64,000 bases of DNA, from assembly GCA_947503575.1 (NCBI GenBank), contig CANNDZ010000001.1, positions 806,001 to 870,000 of the forward strand, given 5' to 3'. Every line of letters begins with the position of its first letter. Position 1 is the first letter of the stretch. Of the stretch, positions 26,369 to 36,997 are shown piece after piece. The position numbers and the translations under genes were made by a program. Source of the stretch: an uncultured Kordiimonas sp. (GTDB lineage Bacteria; Pseudomonadota; Alphaproteobacteria; Sphingomonadales; Kordiimonadaceae). The notes under the pieces are model-generated. The model was not told the DNA's origin. It saw only the letters and a program-made list of their open reading frames with translations, and searched no databases.

Positions 26369-26740
26369 ATGAATACGATTCAAAAACTTGAGCAGGAACA
26401 AATTGCCAAGCTGACAGAAGGCAAAGACATTCCTGAGTTTGCAGCAGGCGACACCCTGCGTGTAGCTGTTAAAATTCGCGAGGGCGACCGCGAGCGGACG
26501 CAGGCGTTTGAAGGTGTGTGTATCGCACGCGCTAACAAAGGCATCAGCTCCAACTTTACCGTACGGAAAATTTCCTATGGTGAAGGTGTTGAGCGTGTGT
26601 TTCCGCTGTATGGCCCAGCTGTTGAAGGCATTGAGGTTGTGCGCCGCGGTAAAGTTCGCCGTGCGAAACTATACTATCTTCGTGGCCGTACAGGTAAGGC
26701 CGCTCGTATCGCCGAGAAGAAGGATTTTGGACGCAAGTAA
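26369..26740 (+). CDS. rplS: 50S ribosomal protein L19
   Basis: A 123-residue ribosomal protein at the 30S-50S interface. [31 protein letters not shown] and [46 protein letters not shown] are the L19 signature. It is the last gene of rimM-trmD-rplS and is followed by a strong terminator. Confidence 0.97.
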   Translation: MNTIQKLEQEQIAKLTEGKDIPEFAAGDTLRVAVKIREGDRERTQAFEGVCIARANKGISSNFTVRKISYGEGVERVFPLYGPAVEGIEVVRRGKVRRAKLYYLRGRTGKAARIAEKKDFGRK

Positions 26741-26813
26741 TTGCGCAACAAAATTTCAAAATTTGGCCCTGCACCCTGAAAAATCTTGAGCAAGGCTGAG
26801 CGGATAGATAAAG

Positions 26814-26846
26814 ACGGGAGCAGGCGCAAAACCTGCTCCCGTTTTT
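26814..26846 (+). terminator. Rho-independent terminator after rplS
   Basis: ACGGGAGCAGG (26814-26824) pairs perfectly with CCTGCTCCCGT (26832-26842) around a CGCAAAA loop, followed by TTTTT. The rest of the 208-nt gap up to leuC shows only a GGAGGT ribosome site for leuC. Confidence 0.9.
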
Positions 26847-26948
26847 CGTTTATCCGGGTCCCAAGAGTGCCACTTGCTTGATCTGGCGCATTGATCGGCG
26901 GCAGGCGACATCTTATCAAGCGATCAGTATAAAGTACGGAGGTATCAG

Positions 26949-28361
26949 ATGCCGAAAACCATGCCAAAAACCATGTACGATAAAATCTGGGACAATCATC
27001 TTGTCGAGGAACGCGGCAAGGGTGTGGGCCTGATTTATATCGACCGGCATCTGGTGCATGAAGTGACAAGCCCACAGGCATTTGATGGCCTGCGCGCTGC
27101 TGGCCGGGACATTCGCCGACGCGATAGCATTATTGCGGTACCCGACCATAATGTACCCACTAAAGACCGCGACCAGGATAACCCGGACGCGATGTCTGTC
27201 GCCCAGCTTGAAGCGCTTGAAGCAAATTCAAAAGAATACGCCCTGGATTACATTCCAATGAATGACGCGCGTCAGGGCATCGTCCATGTCATTGGGCCAG
27301 AGCAGGGTTTTACGCAGCCCGGCGTAACGATGGTGTGCGGCGACAGTCACACATCCACACACGGGGCGTTTGGTGCGCTGGCTTTTGGTATTGGCACTAG
27401 CGAAGTAGAGCATGTCATGGCGACGCAAACGCTGTTGCTCAAAAAAGCCAAAAACATGCGGGTTACCGTAAACGGCGACCTGCCGGTCGGGTGTTCAGCG
27501 AAAGATGTAGCGCTTGCAATCATCGGTGCGGTTGGCACGGCGGGTGGCACCGGCCACGTCATTGAATACGCGGGGTCTGTTATTGAAGCCCTGACGATGG
27601 AAGGCCGCATGACGCTGTGCAATATGTCAATTGAGGCAGGCGCACGGGCCGGGCTTGTCGCACCGGATGATAAAACCTTTAACTATATAAAAGGTCGACC
27701 TTATGCGCCGAAAGCAGGCCAGTGGGATGCTGCGGTTAGTTTCTGGCGCTCGCTTCGGTCGGACGAAGGCGCGAAATTCGATAAAGAGGTTGTCCTGAAC
27801 GGCAATGATATCGTGCCGCAGGTCACCTGGGGTACCAGCCCTGAAGATGTGGTGCCGGTGACGGGCGAAGTGCCTGCGCCGGAAACATTCAGCGAACCGT
27901 CCAAACAGGAAGGCGCACAAAAAGCGCTGGACTATATGGGGCTGGTAGCAGGCCAGAAGATAACGAACATTTCCGTGGACCGGGTATTTGTGGGGTCCTG
28001 CACAAATAGCCGTATTGAAGACATGCGGGAAGTTGCTGCGGTTATCAAAGGCCGGAAGAAAGCAGATACGGTCAAAGAAGTATTGATTGTGCCGGGCTCT
28101 GGCCTCGTGAAAGCGCAGGCCGAGGAAGAGGGCCTCGACAAAATCTTTGAAGCAGCCGGTTTTGATTGGCGGGAGCCCGGGTGTTCCATGTGCCTTGCGA
28201 TGAATGCGGACAAGGCATTGCCAGGCGAGCATGTGGCATCGACCAGCAACCGTAACTTTGTTGGGCGGCAGGGACCGGGTGCGCGCACGCATCTGGTCAG
28301 CCCTGCAATGGCTGCTGCTGCGGCAATCGCCGGTCATTTTGTTGATGTGCGGGATTTTTAA
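26949..28361 (+). CDS. leuC: 3-isopropylmalate dehydratase large subunit LeuC
   Basis: A 470-residue aconitase-family subunit that isomerises 2- to 3-isopropylmalate in leucine synthesis, with Leu[38 protein letters not shown] is the LeuC opening. [13 protein letters not shown] and the 4Fe-4S cysteines in [12 protein letters not shown] and [11 protein letters not shown] are present. [19 protein letters not shown] near the end is the substrate-binding loop. A GGAGGT site precedes the start; the MPKTMPKT repeat leaves the exact ATG (26949 or 26961) open. leuD follows after 11 nt. Confidence 0.97.
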   Translation: MPKTMPKTMYDKIWDNHLVEERGKGVGLIYIDRHLVHEVTSPQAFDGLRAAGRDIRRRDSIIAVPDHNVPTKDRDQDNPDAMSVAQLEALEANSKEYALDYIPMNDARQGIVHVIGPEQGFTQPGVTMVCGDSHTSTHGAFGALAFGIGTSEVEHVMATQTLLLKKAKNMRVTVNGDLPVGCSAKDVALAIIGAVGTAGGTGHVIEYAGSVIEALTMEGRMTLCNMSIEAGARAGLVAPDDKTFNYIKGRPYAPKAGQWDAAVSFWRSLRSDEGAKFDKEVVLNGNDIVPQVTWGTSPEDVVPVTGEVPAPETFSEPSKQEGAQKALDYMGLVAGQKITNISVDRVFVGSCTNSRIEDMREVAAVIKGRKKADTVKEVLIVPGSGLVKAQAEEEGLDKIFEAAGFDWREPGCSMCLAMNADKALPGEHVASTSNRNFVGRQGPGARTHLVSPAMAAAAAIAGHFVDVRDF

Positions 28362-28372
28362 GGGGCAAAACG

Positions 28373-28975
28373 ATGGAAAAATTTACCAAAATCACTTCGA
28401 TCGCTACACCTTTCCCGCGCAGCAATGTCGATACCGACATCATTATTCCGGCAAAGCATTTGAAGTCGATCAAACGCACCGGCTTTGCTGCGGGCGCATT
28501 TGAAAGCGTGCGGTACGATGCGGGCGGGACTTTAATTGAAGACAATGTCTTTGATGGGCCCAAATATAAGGGGGCGCAAATTCTGATCGCTGGCGATAAT
28601 TTTGGCTGTGGCTCCAGCCGGGAACACGCGCCGTGGGCGATTGATGAACTGGGCTATCGCTGCATTATTGCACCAAGCTTTGCCGACATTTTCGCTAGCA
28701 ACTGCATCAAAAACGGTATCCTGACGGTCAGCTTGCCTCAGGCAGATGTTGATGCTCTGGTCATGGCAGCAGAAGCCGGTCACCCGATTACGGTTGATCT
28801 GGACGCACAGACCGTCGCCTGCGAAAACGCATTGTATACCTTCGACTTCAACCCAACGCACAAAGATATGCTGATGGAAGGTCTGGATGAAATTGGCCAG
28901 ACGTTGAAGTCGAAGGGCGCAATTGCTGATTTTGAGGCAAAGCAAAAATTAATGACACCATGGCTTTACCGGTAA
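28373..28975 (+). CDS. leuD: 3-isopropylmalate dehydratase small subunit LeuD
   Basis: A 200-residue swivel-domain partner of LeuC. FPRSNVDTDIIIPAKHLKSIKRTGF and the ILIAGDNFGCGSSREHAPWAI loop are diagnostic, as is the later IIAPSFADIFASNCIKNGIL. Length is standard. It sits in leuC-leuD-leuB with short gaps (11 and 27 nt). Confidence 0.97.
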   Translation: MEKFTKITSIATPFPRSNVDTDIIIPAKHLKSIKRTGFAAGAFESVRYDAGGTLIEDNVFDGPKYKGAQILIAGDNFGCGSSREHAPWAIDELGYRCIIAPSFADIFASNCIKNGILTVSLPQADVDALVMAAEAGHPITVDLDAQTVACENALYTFDFNPTHKDMLMEGLDEIGQTLKSKGAIADFEAKQKLMTPWLYR

Positions 28976-29002
28976 ACACTGGCGCGAGCGATAGGAAAAC
29001 CC

Positions 29003-30088
29003 ATGACCACATTCAATATCACCATGTTGCCGGGGGACGGCATCGGCCCAGAGATTATGCGCGAAGTTCGTCGCATTATGGCATGGGTTGAAGAGACACA
29101 AGGCGTTACTTTCAACGTGAGCGACGGCCTTATTGGTGGCTGTGCCTATGAAGCTGAAGGCGTGCCTCTTTCCGATGCAACGCTTGCGATGGCAAAAGCA
29201 TCAGACGCTATCCTTATGGGGGCCGTGGGCGGACCGCAATGGGACGGTAAAGTGGATTACGACAAACGCCCCGAAGCTGGCCTGTTGCGGCTGCGCAAGT
29301 CGCTTGACCTGTTCGCCAACTTGCGCCCCGCAATGTGCTTTGATGCGCTTGCTGATGCCTCCAGCCTAAAGCGGGACCTTGTCGCCGGGTTGGATATCCT
29401 CTTTGTCCGCGAATTAGCCGGGGGTGTCTATTTCGGTGAACCGCGCGGTATTGAAAACCTGCCGGACGGTGGGCGTGTGGGTATCAATACCCAGCGTTAC
29501 ACCGACGCAGAAATCACTCGTATTGCCCGGGTTGCCTTTGATATGGCGCGCAAGCGTGACGGCCGGGTGCATAGCGCGGAAAAAGCCAATGTAATGGAAT
29601 CAGGTGTTTTGTGGCGCGAAGAAGTAACAAAGCTTCATGACGCTGAGTATTCGGATGTGATGCTCGAACACATCCTGGCCGACAACTGTGCCATGCAGCT
29701 TGTGCGGGCGCCCAAGCAGTTTGATGTGATCCTGACAGATAATCTGTTTGGGGACCTTTTGTCGGATGCGGCGGCCATGCTTACCGGATCGCTGGGCATG
29801 CTGCCGTCGGCATCGCTCGGGGATGGAGCGCCAGGTTTATATGAGCCTGTACACGGCTCTGCCCCCGATATTGCCGGGCAAAACCTTGCCAATCCAATTG
29901 CGGCAATTCTGTCATTTGCCATGGCGCTGCGCTATTCCCTGAATATGGGCGAAGCGGCGGATCAGGTGGAAGCGGCGGTATCAAAAGCCCTTAATACCGC
30001 ACGCACAGGTGACATCTGGGCCGAAGGCTTTAACCGTGTGGGCAGCGATGGCATGGGTGATGCGGTGCTGAAGGCGCTTGAACACTAA
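29003..30088 (+). CDS. leuB: 3-isopropylmalate dehydrogenase LeuB
   Basis: A 361-residue NAD-dependent oxidative decarboxylase that yields 4-methyl-2-oxopentanoate. [43 protein letters not shown] (the LeuB-specific loop), [15 protein letters not shown] with the catalytic Lys, and [12 protein letters not shown] and [21 protein letters not shown] are all present. An AGGAAAACCC site precedes the ATG. A hairpin separates it from asd. Confidence 0.97.
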   Translation: MTTFNITMLPGDGIGPEIMREVRRIMAWVEETQGVTFNVSDGLIGGCAYEAEGVPLSDATLAMAKASDAILMGAVGGPQWDGKVDYDKRPEAGLLRLRKSLDLFANLRPAMCFDALADASSLKRDLVAGLDILFVRELAGGVYFGEPRGIENLPDGGRVGINTQRYTDAEITRIARVAFDMARKRDGRVHSAEKANVMESGVLWREEVTKLHDAEYSDVMLEHILADNCAMQLVRAPKQFDVILTDNLFGDLLSDAAAMLTGSLGMLPSASLGDGAPGLYEPVHGSAPDIAGQNLANPIAAILSFAMALRYSLNMGEAADQVEAAVSKALNTARTGDIWAEGFNRVGSDGMGDAVLKALEH

Positions 30089-30122
30089 TCCGAGAGATCA
30101 AAAATTCTTTGCTGACTCTGAC

Positions 30123-30145
30123 GGCTGTCTGAATTAAAGACAGCC
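30123..30145 (+). other. Hairpin between leuB and asd
   Basis: GGCTGTCT (30123-30130) pairs perfectly with AGACAGCC (30138-30145) around GAATTAA. No T tract follows, so it is not a typical terminator. It lies 24 nt before the asd start and may be an RNA processing or stability element in a leu-asd transcript. Confidence 0.45.
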
Positions 30146-30169
30146 AATCTACCCTTTAGGAGAATAAAA

Positions 30170-31192
30170 ATGGGTTTTCGTGTCGCTATCGTCGGAGCGA
30201 CCGGTAATGTCGGTCGTGAAATGCTCAATATCCTTGCCGAGCGGGACTTTCCCGCAACGGAAATTATTGCGATTGCATCTCGTAAATCCATGGGCCAGAT
30301 CGTTGATTACGGCGATAAGGAACTCAAAATCGTGGCGCTCGACACGTTTGATTTTTCAGGCGTGGATATTGCTCTGTTCGCCGCTGGGTCCGGTGTATCC
30401 AAAGAATTTGCCCCAAAGGCTGCTAAAGCTGGTGCCGTGGTGATCGACAATTCCAGCTATTACCGGATGGACCCGGATGTGCCCCTGGTGGTGCCAGAGG
30501 TGAACCCGGAAGACCTGAAAAAATTTGCCAAGAAAAATATCATCGCCAATCCAAACTGCTCGACAGCGCAAATGCTGGTGGCGCTAAAGCCATTGCATGA
30601 TGCCGCAACCATCAAGCGGATTGTTGTATCCACCTACCAGTCTGTGTCCGGTGCTGGCAATGCAGCGATGGACGAACTGTTCCGCCAAACGCGCGCGATT
30701 TTTGTCAATGACCCTGTTGAGGCTGAGAATTTCACCAAACAGATTGCTTTCAATGTTATCCCGCACATCGACAGCTTTATGGATGATGGTTCCACCAAAG
30801 AAGAATGGAAGCTGAAAGCGGAAACGAACAAGATGCTGGATGCCAACATCAAGGTAACGGCAACAGCGGTGCGGGTACCGGTGTTTATTGGCCATGCCGA
30901 AGCGATTAACATCGAGTTCAAGGACCCGATAAGCGAGGCGCATGCCCGCGATGTGCTGCGCAACGCGCCAGGGTGTTTGGTGATCGACAAGCGTGAAGAT
31001 GGCGGTTACATCACGCCGATTGATTGTGTTGGGGAGTTCGCAACCTATATCTCCCGCATTCGCAAGGATGATACGGTCAAAAATGGCCTGAATATCTGGG
31101 TGGTTTCAGATAATTTACGCAAGGGCGCGGCCCTGAACGCTGTGCAGATCGCTGAAAGCTTGCTGAACCAAGGGTTGCTGAGCGCTGACTAA
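30170..31192 (+). CDS. asd: Aspartate-semialdehyde dehydrogenase
   Basis: A 340-residue NADPH enzyme that reduces aspartyl phosphate, feeding lysine/DAP, threonine and methionine. The nucleotide loop VGATGNVGREML (8-19), catalytic Cys130 in ANPNCSTAQML, and RVPVFIGHAEAINIEF with the active-site His are visible. A TTTAGGAGAATAAAA ribosome site precedes the ATG. It follows the leu genes in the order usual for Alphaproteobacteria and ends at a strong terminator. Confidence 0.97.
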   Translation: MGFRVAIVGATGNVGREMLNILAERDFPATEIIAIASRKSMGQIVDYGDKELKIVALDTFDFSGVDIALFAAGSGVSKEFAPKAAKAGAVVIDNSSYYRMDPDVPLVVPEVNPEDLKKFAKKNIIANPNCSTAQMLVALKPLHDAATIKRIVVSTYQSVSGAGNAAMDELFRQTRAIFVNDPVEAENFTKQIAFNVIPHIDSFMDDGSTKEEWKLKAETNKMLDANIKVTATAVRVPVFIGHAEAINIEFKDPISEAHARDVLRNAPGCLVIDKREDGGYITPIDCVGEFATYISRIRKDDTVKNGLNIWVVSDNLRKGAALNAVQIAESLLNQGLLSAD

Positions 31193-31224
31193 GGCCAGAG
31201 CTGCAAACTGACAATCCGTATATC

Positions 31225-31256
31225 AAGCGGCGGCAGGCACATGTCGCCGCTTTTTT
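31225..31256 (+). terminator. Rho-independent terminator after asd
   Basis: AAGCGGCG (31225-31232) pairs with CGCCGCTT (31245-31252) around a 12-nt loop, followed by a T run to 31256. Confidence 0.85.
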
Positions 31257-31284
31257 GTTGCGGAAGCGCGCGTGAAGGGGTGAC

Positions 31285-32190
31285 ATGGATGTGGGTAAAC
31301 GAGGGGATCATACAGCCATGACCGAGGCAGCCATTCGACCACGCCGCAGCGTGCTGTTCATGCCGGGGTCCAATGCCCGCGCGCTTGAAAAAGCCAAGAC
31401 CATTGACGCCGATGTGTTGGTGTTTGACCTTGAGGATGCGGTCGCGCCAGACGAAAAGGAAAACGCCCGCACGCTGGTTGCAGATGCTATGTCGTCAGGC
31501 GATTACGGCGACCGGGAACTGGTTGTGCGCATCAACGCCGTCGGAACGGATTGGTGGCGCGACGACCTAGCGGCAGTTGGGCCGCATCACCCCAAGGCGA
31601 TTATACTGCCAAAGATGGAAGCGACAGATACCCTGGAGCGCGTTTCCGATGAACTTGTCTGGCATGCCAGCGACCATGATGCTGAATTTTGGGTGATGCT
31701 GGAAACACCGCGCGGTTTTCTGCGGGCGGAAGATATTGCCCAAAGCCATGACCGGCTAACCACATTTGTTGTTGGCACCAATGATCTGGTCAAGGACCTG
31801 CGCGCGCGCCATGTGCCGGGCCGGGAGCCAGTGCTCGGTGCCCTAAGCCAGTCGATACTGGTGGCGCGGGCCTACGGGCTAAGCGTACTGGACGGTGTGT
31901 ACAGTAACTTCAAGGATGCGAAAGGCTTTGCCGCTGAATGCGAACAAGCGCGCAACATGGGGTTTGACGGCAAAACCCTTATTCACCCCGGCCAGGTGAA
32001 GGCCGCGAACGATGCTTTTTCCCCAAGCGACGCCGAACTTGAACAGGCAAACCGCATGATTGATGCCTTTGAAGCCGCACAGGCCGACGGCAAAGGTGTC
32101 GCCGTTCTGGATGGTCGCATGATTGAAGAACTGCATCTGGCCGAGGCTCGCCGCCTGGTGGCAATGGCCCACCTGTTGGCCGCTAGATAA
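31285..32190 (+). CDS. HpcH/HpaI-family CoA-ester lyase (CitE/Mcl-like)
   Basis: A 301-residue TIM-barrel lyase. The start at 31285 has an AAGGGGTGAC ribosome site; an internal ATG at 31318 is the alternative. RPRRSVLFMPGSNARALEKAK, DVLVFDLEDAVAPDEK, VVRINAVGTDWWRDDL, ILPKMEA, WVMLETPRGFL, FVVGTNDLVKDL, GLSVLDGVYSNFKDAKGFAAEC and GKTLIHPGQV match the CitE-like/malyl-CoA lyase group, with the magnesium-binding Glu of MLETPRG and the Asp of DGVYSNF. It probably splits or hydrolyses malyl-, citramalyl- or methylmalyl-CoA; which one cannot be read. It abuts the convergent peptidase gene. Confidence 0.9.
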   Translation: MDVGKRGDHTAMTEAAIRPRRSVLFMPGSNARALEKAKTIDADVLVFDLEDAVAPDEKENARTLVADAMSSGDYGDRELVVRINAVGTDWWRDDLAAVGPHHPKAIILPKMEATDTLERVSDELVWHASDHDAEFWVMLETPRGFLRAEDIAQSHDRLTTFVVGTNDLVKDLRARHVPGREPVLGALSQSILVARAYGLSVLDGVYSNFKDAKGFAAECEQARNMGFDGKTLIHPGQVKAANDAFSPSDAELEQANRMIDAFEAAQADGKGVAVLDGRMIEELHLAEARRLVAMAHLLAAR

Positions 32191-34143
32191 TCATTCACCG
32201 ATATGTTTGGCCAAGAAATTTTCGGCCGCCTTTAAGGCTGTTAATCTCGCCTGGGCCGTAACCATATGGTGGGTACCTTCCTCAATCTTGACGTAAGTGC
32301 TGTCTTTTTTGAGTTTTTTTAGACGTTTGTGCATGTTTTGTGACATTTTCCAGGGTACTCGTGCATCATCAACTGATGACATCAGCAATACGGGTGCGCT
32401 TACTTCTTCAGCCCTGTGGTAAGGGGACACTTGTTCGTCATCAGCACCATCCAGCCCCATTCTTTTGGTCCATGACCGCCCCCCGATAGTGTTATTTTTA
32501 TCGCCACTTTTTAATCTGACCAGGTTTGCAACTCCGTTGGTGGATATAGCGCATTTATATAGACTTGGTTCTTTGATCACTCCCATGAGCGCGGCATAGC
32601 CACCATAAGATGATCCAACTATGCATATTCTTTCGGGGTCAGCGTAGCCTTGCTGGATCAGCCAGTTGGTTGCATCGGTAACATCGTCTTGCATCAGGCC
32701 ACCCCATTGCTTGTAGCCCTTTACACGAAAAGCAACGCCGTACCCTCCAGAGCCACGAAAATTGGGTTTCAGGACAAGATAACCTCGGCTTGCATAAAAC
32801 TGTGCTTCATAGTCCCATTCCGCTGTATCGCGTACGCCGTATGGTCCGCCGTGCGGCATAACGATCGTCGGCAGGTTTTTGAGCTCCACACCATGTGGGA
32901 CGATCAGATAGCCGGGAATTTCGCTATCATCTCTGACAGGAATTGAAACCTCCTCAACCGTAGCCATCAATTCAGGGTCCATATTGCCGCGAACGCTTGC
33001 AATAAAGTTCAGTTGCCCGTTGGGACGGTCATAAAGGAAGTAGTCGCCGGAATTTTGGTCACTTTCAACCAAAACAAAATACCAGTCCTTTGATTCAATA
33101 TGGCTCAAAATAGTGTTCACACTATCGGGCAAGGCCTTGTCAATTCCGGCCTGTATTTTTGCCTTGGTGCGGTCCAGATATTTGATGCGCGTGAAATCGT
33201 CCGTATACACAACGCCCTCGATCTTGCCTGTTTCCGCATTTTCGAAAGCGTAATCAATATCCACGGCATCATGTACGAAAATGGTGTCAGTGATTTCCCC
33301 GGTTTGAAGGTTTAGCTCATAGAGGCCCTCTGTGCCGTGGAGGGAAATGCCGCTGACAAAAAGAGCGTCTGGGCTGTTTGTGAAACCTTCAATATTATAT
33401 CTGTTGGCCCAGTCTGCCTTTTTTAAGTCTAGCCATTTCCCGTCAGAATTCTTGAGCTTGGTAATAAATTTTGCACCGCTGTAGCCGTTGCCGAGCCTTA
33501 CTTCAGAGTTATTATCAGTGTACCAGTTCTGGACACCGCGACTGGCACCTTTTTCGACTGCTCTTCTGCCATTGTAAACATTGGTACGGTACACCTCGGC
33601 CATACCATCGAGATTCATGTCTAGTTCTAGCAGAATATGTTTCGGATCGTCCGGAAGCATGTCAATGATGCGTTCGGTTTGCGACACTCGCTCCTTCTTT
33701 CTTCGTGACGGCTTGCCTAGCCAGGTAAACTCCTTGGTGTTGAGGTCCATACTAAACCAGCGGGTCTCCTGGGTTTTACTCCGAAATATACGGCGCTGTA
33801 GTGTCATGCTGCTTTGAAACAGGATTATCTCGTTATTGGCCCAGCGATAACCACTAAAGTTTGCCTCTTTAGGGGGCGGAACACGGAAAGTTTCACTACC
33901 GTCCAGTTTTTGGATCAAAACTTGTCGTTGACCATCCAATTCAACGAAGTAGGACAGCCGTGTCCCGTCCGGTGAAATATTTGCGTTTGCAAAGCCGGGC
34001 AAAGCGGCAAATGCTTCGACAGGAATGTCAGAGGGTTTTGAATAGGCCCGCTGCGCTTTCGCGGTAGTTGAAAAAAGAAATGAAAATGAGAACAAAAGAA
34101 TAGCGATGACAGCAAGCTGCTGCCTGTTAGTCGTCCAACGCAT
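32191..34143 (-). CDS. S9-family serine peptidase (prolyl oligopeptidase/acylaminoacyl peptidase type), secreted
   Basis: About 650 residues from ATG 34143 (GGGGGT upstream), which exposes a signal peptide (LAVIAILLFSFSFLFSTTAKAQ); the longer frame to 34215 buries it. An N-terminal beta-propeller part (about 30-400, ANISPDGTRLSYF, SGYRWANNEIILF) precedes an alpha/beta-hydrolase domain. The triad is Ser512 in VGSSYGGYAAL, Asp593 in SVDDARVPW and His626 in EGTHHM. PNFRGSGGYGVAF is the family oxyanion region. It should cleave peptides in the periplasm. It stands alone and converges on the CoA-lyase gene. Confidence 0.92.
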   Translation of the reverse strand: MRWTTNRQQLAVIAILLFSFSFLFSTTAKAQRAYSKPSDIPVEAFAALPGFANANISPDGTRLSYFVELDGQRQVLIQKLDGSETFRVPPPKEANFSGYRWANNEIILFQSSMTLQRRIFRSKTQETRWFSMDLNTKEFTWLGKPSRRKKERVSQTERIIDMLPDDPKHILLELDMNLDGMAEVYRTNVYNGRRAVEKGASRGVQNWYTDNNSEVRLGNGYSGAKFITKLKNSDGKWLDLKKADWANRYNIEGFTNSPDALFVSGISLHGTEGLYELNLQTGEITDTIFVHDAVDIDYAFENAETGKIEGVVYTDDFTRIKYLDRTKAKIQAGIDKALPDSVNTILSHIESKDWYFVLVESDQNSGDYFLYDRPNGQLNFIASVRGNMDPELMATVEEVSIPVRDDSEIPGYLIVPHGVELKNLPTIVMPHGGPYGVRDTAEWDYEAQFYASRGYLVLKPNFRGSGGYGVAFRVKGYKQWGGLMQDDVTDATNWLIQQGYADPERICIVGSSYGGYAALMGVIKEPSLYKCAISTNGVANLVRLKSGDKNNTIGGRSWTKRMGLDGADDEQVSPYHRAEEVSAPVLLMSSVDDARVPWKMSQNMHKRLKKLKKDSTYVKIEEGTHHMVTAQARLTALKAAENFLAKHIGE

Positions 34144-34405
34144 GGATACCCCCAAAAAGTTCGTCGCCCCTATATCTTTCAATTTATAACCATCGATTAT
34201 GTGTGAGGGCAACACTCAATCCTGATCATCGCTGAAATTGACTGCTAAATGGGCGCATAAAAAGAATGTTATGTCATATTGCCGCAAACATGCATTCCGG
34301 GCTTGCGATTTTGGGGCAAGGCGGGCTAAACCTGATGCCGATCAAAGCTGTGGTGCTATCCCGTTGCCGCAGCTTGCCAAAACTAACTCTGTCAGGGGAT
34401 CAATT

Positions 34406-34801
34406 ATGGCACAGGCGGACCGCCCGCTTTCTCCCCACCTGCAGGTTTATCGCTGGGGTGCGCATATGGCAGTGTCCATTATGCACCGCGCGACCGGATC
34501 AGCGCTTGCTGTTGGCGCTGTTTTGTTAACCTGGTGGCTGGTGGCACTTGCAACAGGACATGAATATTTTGCAACCGTCCAAGGCTATGCTGGTACCTGG
34601 ATTGGTCGGCTAGTCCTGTTTGGTATCACCTTTGCGCTGATGCAGCATCTGGCCTCCGGTGTGCGGCACCTGCTGATGGATATGGGCCGTTTGTATGACC
34701 TGAAGGTCAATGCACTATCGGCGCGCATGACATTCATCTTTTCCATTCTCGCGACAATTGCCGTTTGGTATGCCGCCTACAAAGTGATGGGGGTGCTTTG
34801 A
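34406..34801 (+). CDS. sdhC: Succinate dehydrogenase cytochrome b556 subunit SdhC
   Basis: 131 residues from ATG 34406 after CAGGGGATC; the frame is open further upstream without a better start. RPLSPHLQVYRWGAHMAVSIMHRATGSAL is the SdhC opening and HLASGVRHLLMDMG holds the heme-ligand His. Three membrane helices. It anchors complex II and forms the quinone site with SdhD. First gene of sdhCDAB; sdhD begins 1 nt after its stop. Confidence 0.95.
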   Translation: MAQADRPLSPHLQVYRWGAHMAVSIMHRATGSALAVGAVLLTWWLVALATGHEYFATVQGYAGTWIGRLVLFGITFALMQHLASGVRHLLMDMGRLYDLKVNALSARMTFIFSILATIAVWYAAYKVMGVL

Positions 34802-34802
34802 T

Positions 34803-35186
34803 ATGGCTGATATGAAAACGCCTCTCGCTAAAGTGCGCGGCTTGGGCTCGGCCAAAGATGGTACCCATCATTGGCTCTCGCACCGGGTGACGGCCATTGC
34901 CAACATCCCGCTGGTTGTCTTTTTTATCGTGTCGTTTGTTGGTAACGCCGGCAAAGGTCATGCTGAGTGGGTCGCCTGGCTCAAGCAGCCTATCGTTTCG
35001 GTGCTGATGATCCTGTTTGTCGCCAATATGGTTTATCACATGCGGCTTGGTCTGCAGGTCCTTATTGAAGACTATGTGCACGACCACGGCACCAAATTTG
35101 CCAGCATGATCGCCCTGACGTTTGTCAGCGTTTTGATTGCGGCACTTAGTATTTTTTCCATTCTCCGTATTGCGTTTGGGGGCTAG
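34803..35186 (+). CDS. sdhD: Succinate dehydrogenase membrane anchor SdhD
   Basis: A 127-residue protein with three membrane helices. RGLGSAKDGTHHWLSHRVTAIANIPL and MVYHMRLGLQVLIEDYVHDHG (heme-ligand His region) match alphaproteobacterial SdhD. sdhA starts 6 nt downstream. Confidence 0.94.
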   Translation: MADMKTPLAKVRGLGSAKDGTHHWLSHRVTAIANIPLVVFFIVSFVGNAGKGHAEWVAWLKQPIVSVLMILFVANMVYHMRLGLQVLIEDYVHDHGTKFASMIALTFVSVLIAALSIFSILRIAFGG

Positions 35187-35192
35187 TTTATT

Positions 35193-36980
35193 ATGAGCAA
35201 CGCCTATCCCGTTACTCTTCATACCTATGATGCGCTTGTTGTTGGTGCCGGGGGTTCCGGCCTTCGTGCCACCATGGGCCTCGCGGAAGCCGGCCTGAAA
35301 ACGGCCTGCATCACTAAAGTTTTCCCCACCCGTAGCCACACGGTTGCTGCCCAAGGCGGCATTGCCGCCAGCCTTGGCAACATGGGCAAAGATACCTGGC
35401 AGTGGCATATGTATGACACTGTCAAAGGGTCTGACTGGCTGGGTGACCAGGACGCCATTGAATATATGGTGCGCGAAGCCCCGGCTGCGGTTTATGAGCT
35501 GGAGCATTACGGCGTGCCGTTTTCCCGCACAGAAGAAGGCAAGATTTACCAGCGTGCTTTTGGCGGCATGACCACCGAATTTGGCGAAGGGCCCGCTGCC
35601 CAGCGCACGTGTGCTGCGGCAGACCGGACAGGCCATGCCATGCTGCATGCGCTCTACCAGCAGTCGCTCAAATACGACAGCGACTTTTATATCGAATATT
35701 TCGCCATTGATCTGATCATGGAAAACGGCGAGTGCCGCGGCGTGATTGCGATGAACATGGAAGACGGGTCCATCCATGCTTTCCGGGCGCAGGCTGTTGT
35801 ATTGGCAACCGGTGGTTATGGCCGGGCCTATTTTTCAGCAACATCGGCGCATACCTGTACCGGTGACGGCGGCGGCATGGTGCTGCGTGCTGGCCTGAGC
35901 TTGCAGGACCTTGAATTTGTTCAGTTCCACCCAACGGGTATTTACGGTGCAGGTGTGTTGATTACCGAGGGTGCGCGCGGTGAAGGCGGCATCCTGATCA
36001 ACAGCGAAGGCGAGCGTTTCATGGAACGCTATGCCCCAAGCGCCAAGGACCTGGCGTCCCGCGATGTGGTATCGCGCTCCATCTCTAACGAGATTAGGGA
36101 AGGCCGGGGCGTTGGGCCGGACAAAGACCATATGTATCTGCATCTGGATCACCTTGACCCTGCAATTTTGGCAGAGCGCTTGCCCGGCATTTCGGAAAGC
36201 GCGAAGGTTTTCGCGGGCGTTGATGTGACCAAAGAGCCGATCCCGATTTTGCCGACCGTACATTACAACATGGGCGGTATTCCAACCAACTACCATGGCG
36301 AGGTGATCAACCCGAGCAAAGATGATCCGGATGCCATTGTCCCCGGCTTGTTTGCCATCGGTGAAGCGGCATGTGTGTCCGTGCACGGCGCGAACCGTTT
36401 GGGATCAAACTCCCTGATTGATTTAGTGGTGTTTGGCCGGGCGGTTGGCAAGCGCGTGCCAGAGCTGGTGACAGCCGGTGCATCGCAGAAACCCCTGCCT
36501 GCCGGGTATGAAGAGATGGCGCTTGGCCGCCTGGACAAAGCCCGCTATGCCGACGGCGACACGCCGACGGCGGAACTGCGGCTGAAGATGCAGCGTACCA
36601 TGCAAACCAACTGTGCGGTGTTCCGCACCAATGAAGTGTTGGCAGAAGGCGCGCAGCAGATTGATGAGATTGCGGCAGGTCTGTCGGATGTTCGCACCAC
36701 GGACCGTTCATTGGTCTGGAACAGCGATCTGATTGAAACGCTGGAGCTGGATAACCTGATGGGCCAGGCTGTGCTGACCATGCACAGTGCGAACGCCCGC
36801 AAGGAAAGTCGGGGTGCTCACATGCACGAGGATTACCCGGACCGTGACGATGAAAACTGGATGAAGCACACCGTGTGCTGGTATGATGGCAAGGACGTAA
36901 CGCTGGGCGACCGGCCTGTGCATGACTATACCTTCAGTGAAGAAGTCCAGTACATCAAACCTAAAGCACGTGTGTATTAA
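35193..36980 (+). CDS. sdhA: Succinate dehydrogenase flavoprotein subunit SdhA
   Basis: A 595-residue catalytic subunit oxidising succinate to fumarate. The FAD loop [14 protein letters not shown] (about 16-29), His49 in [11 protein letters not shown] (the covalent 8alpha-FAD link), [22 protein letters not shown] with the active-site residues, and [18 protein letters not shown] are all present. The C-terminal [39 protein letters not shown] is standard. A 347-residue antisense frame across sdhD/sdhA is a shadow. Confidence 0.98.
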   Translation: MSNAYPVTLHTYDALVVGAGGSGLRATMGLAEAGLKTACITKVFPTRSHTVAAQGGIAASLGNMGKDTWQWHMYDTVKGSDWLGDQDAIEYMVREAPAAVYELEHYGVPFSRTEEGKIYQRAFGGMTTEFGEGPAAQRTCAAADRTGHAMLHALYQQSLKYDSDFYIEYFAIDLIMENGECRGVIAMNMEDGSIHAFRAQAVVLATGGYGRAYFSATSAHTCTGDGGGMVLRAGLSLQDLEFVQFHPTGIYGAGVLITEGARGEGGILINSEGERFMERYAPSAKDLASRDVVSRSISNEIREGRGVGPDKDHMYLHLDHLDPAILAERLPGISESAKVFAGVDVTKEPIPILPTVHYNMGGIPTNYHGEVINPSKDDPDAIVPGLFAIGEAACVSVHGANRLGSNSLIDLVVFGRAVGKRVPELVTAGASQKPLPAGYEEMALGRLDKARYADGDTPTAELRLKMQRTMQTNCAVFRTNEVLAEGAQQIDEIAAGLSDVRTTDRSLVWNSDLIETLELDNLMGQAVLTMHSANARKESRGAHMHEDYPDRDDENWMKHTVCWYDGKDVTLGDRPVHDYTFSEEVQYIKPKARVY

Positions 36981-36997
36981 GGGAAGGGAGTTGAGAT

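Noticed and set aside
27627-28337. 236-codon antisense frame in leuC
   Set aside because: Shadow of the conserved leuC coding frame.
34734-35777. 347-codon antisense frame across sdhD and sdhA
   Set aside because: The opposite strand encodes well-conserved SdhD and SdhA; the antisense protein is compositionally odd (His- and Lys-rich) and has no recognisable domain.
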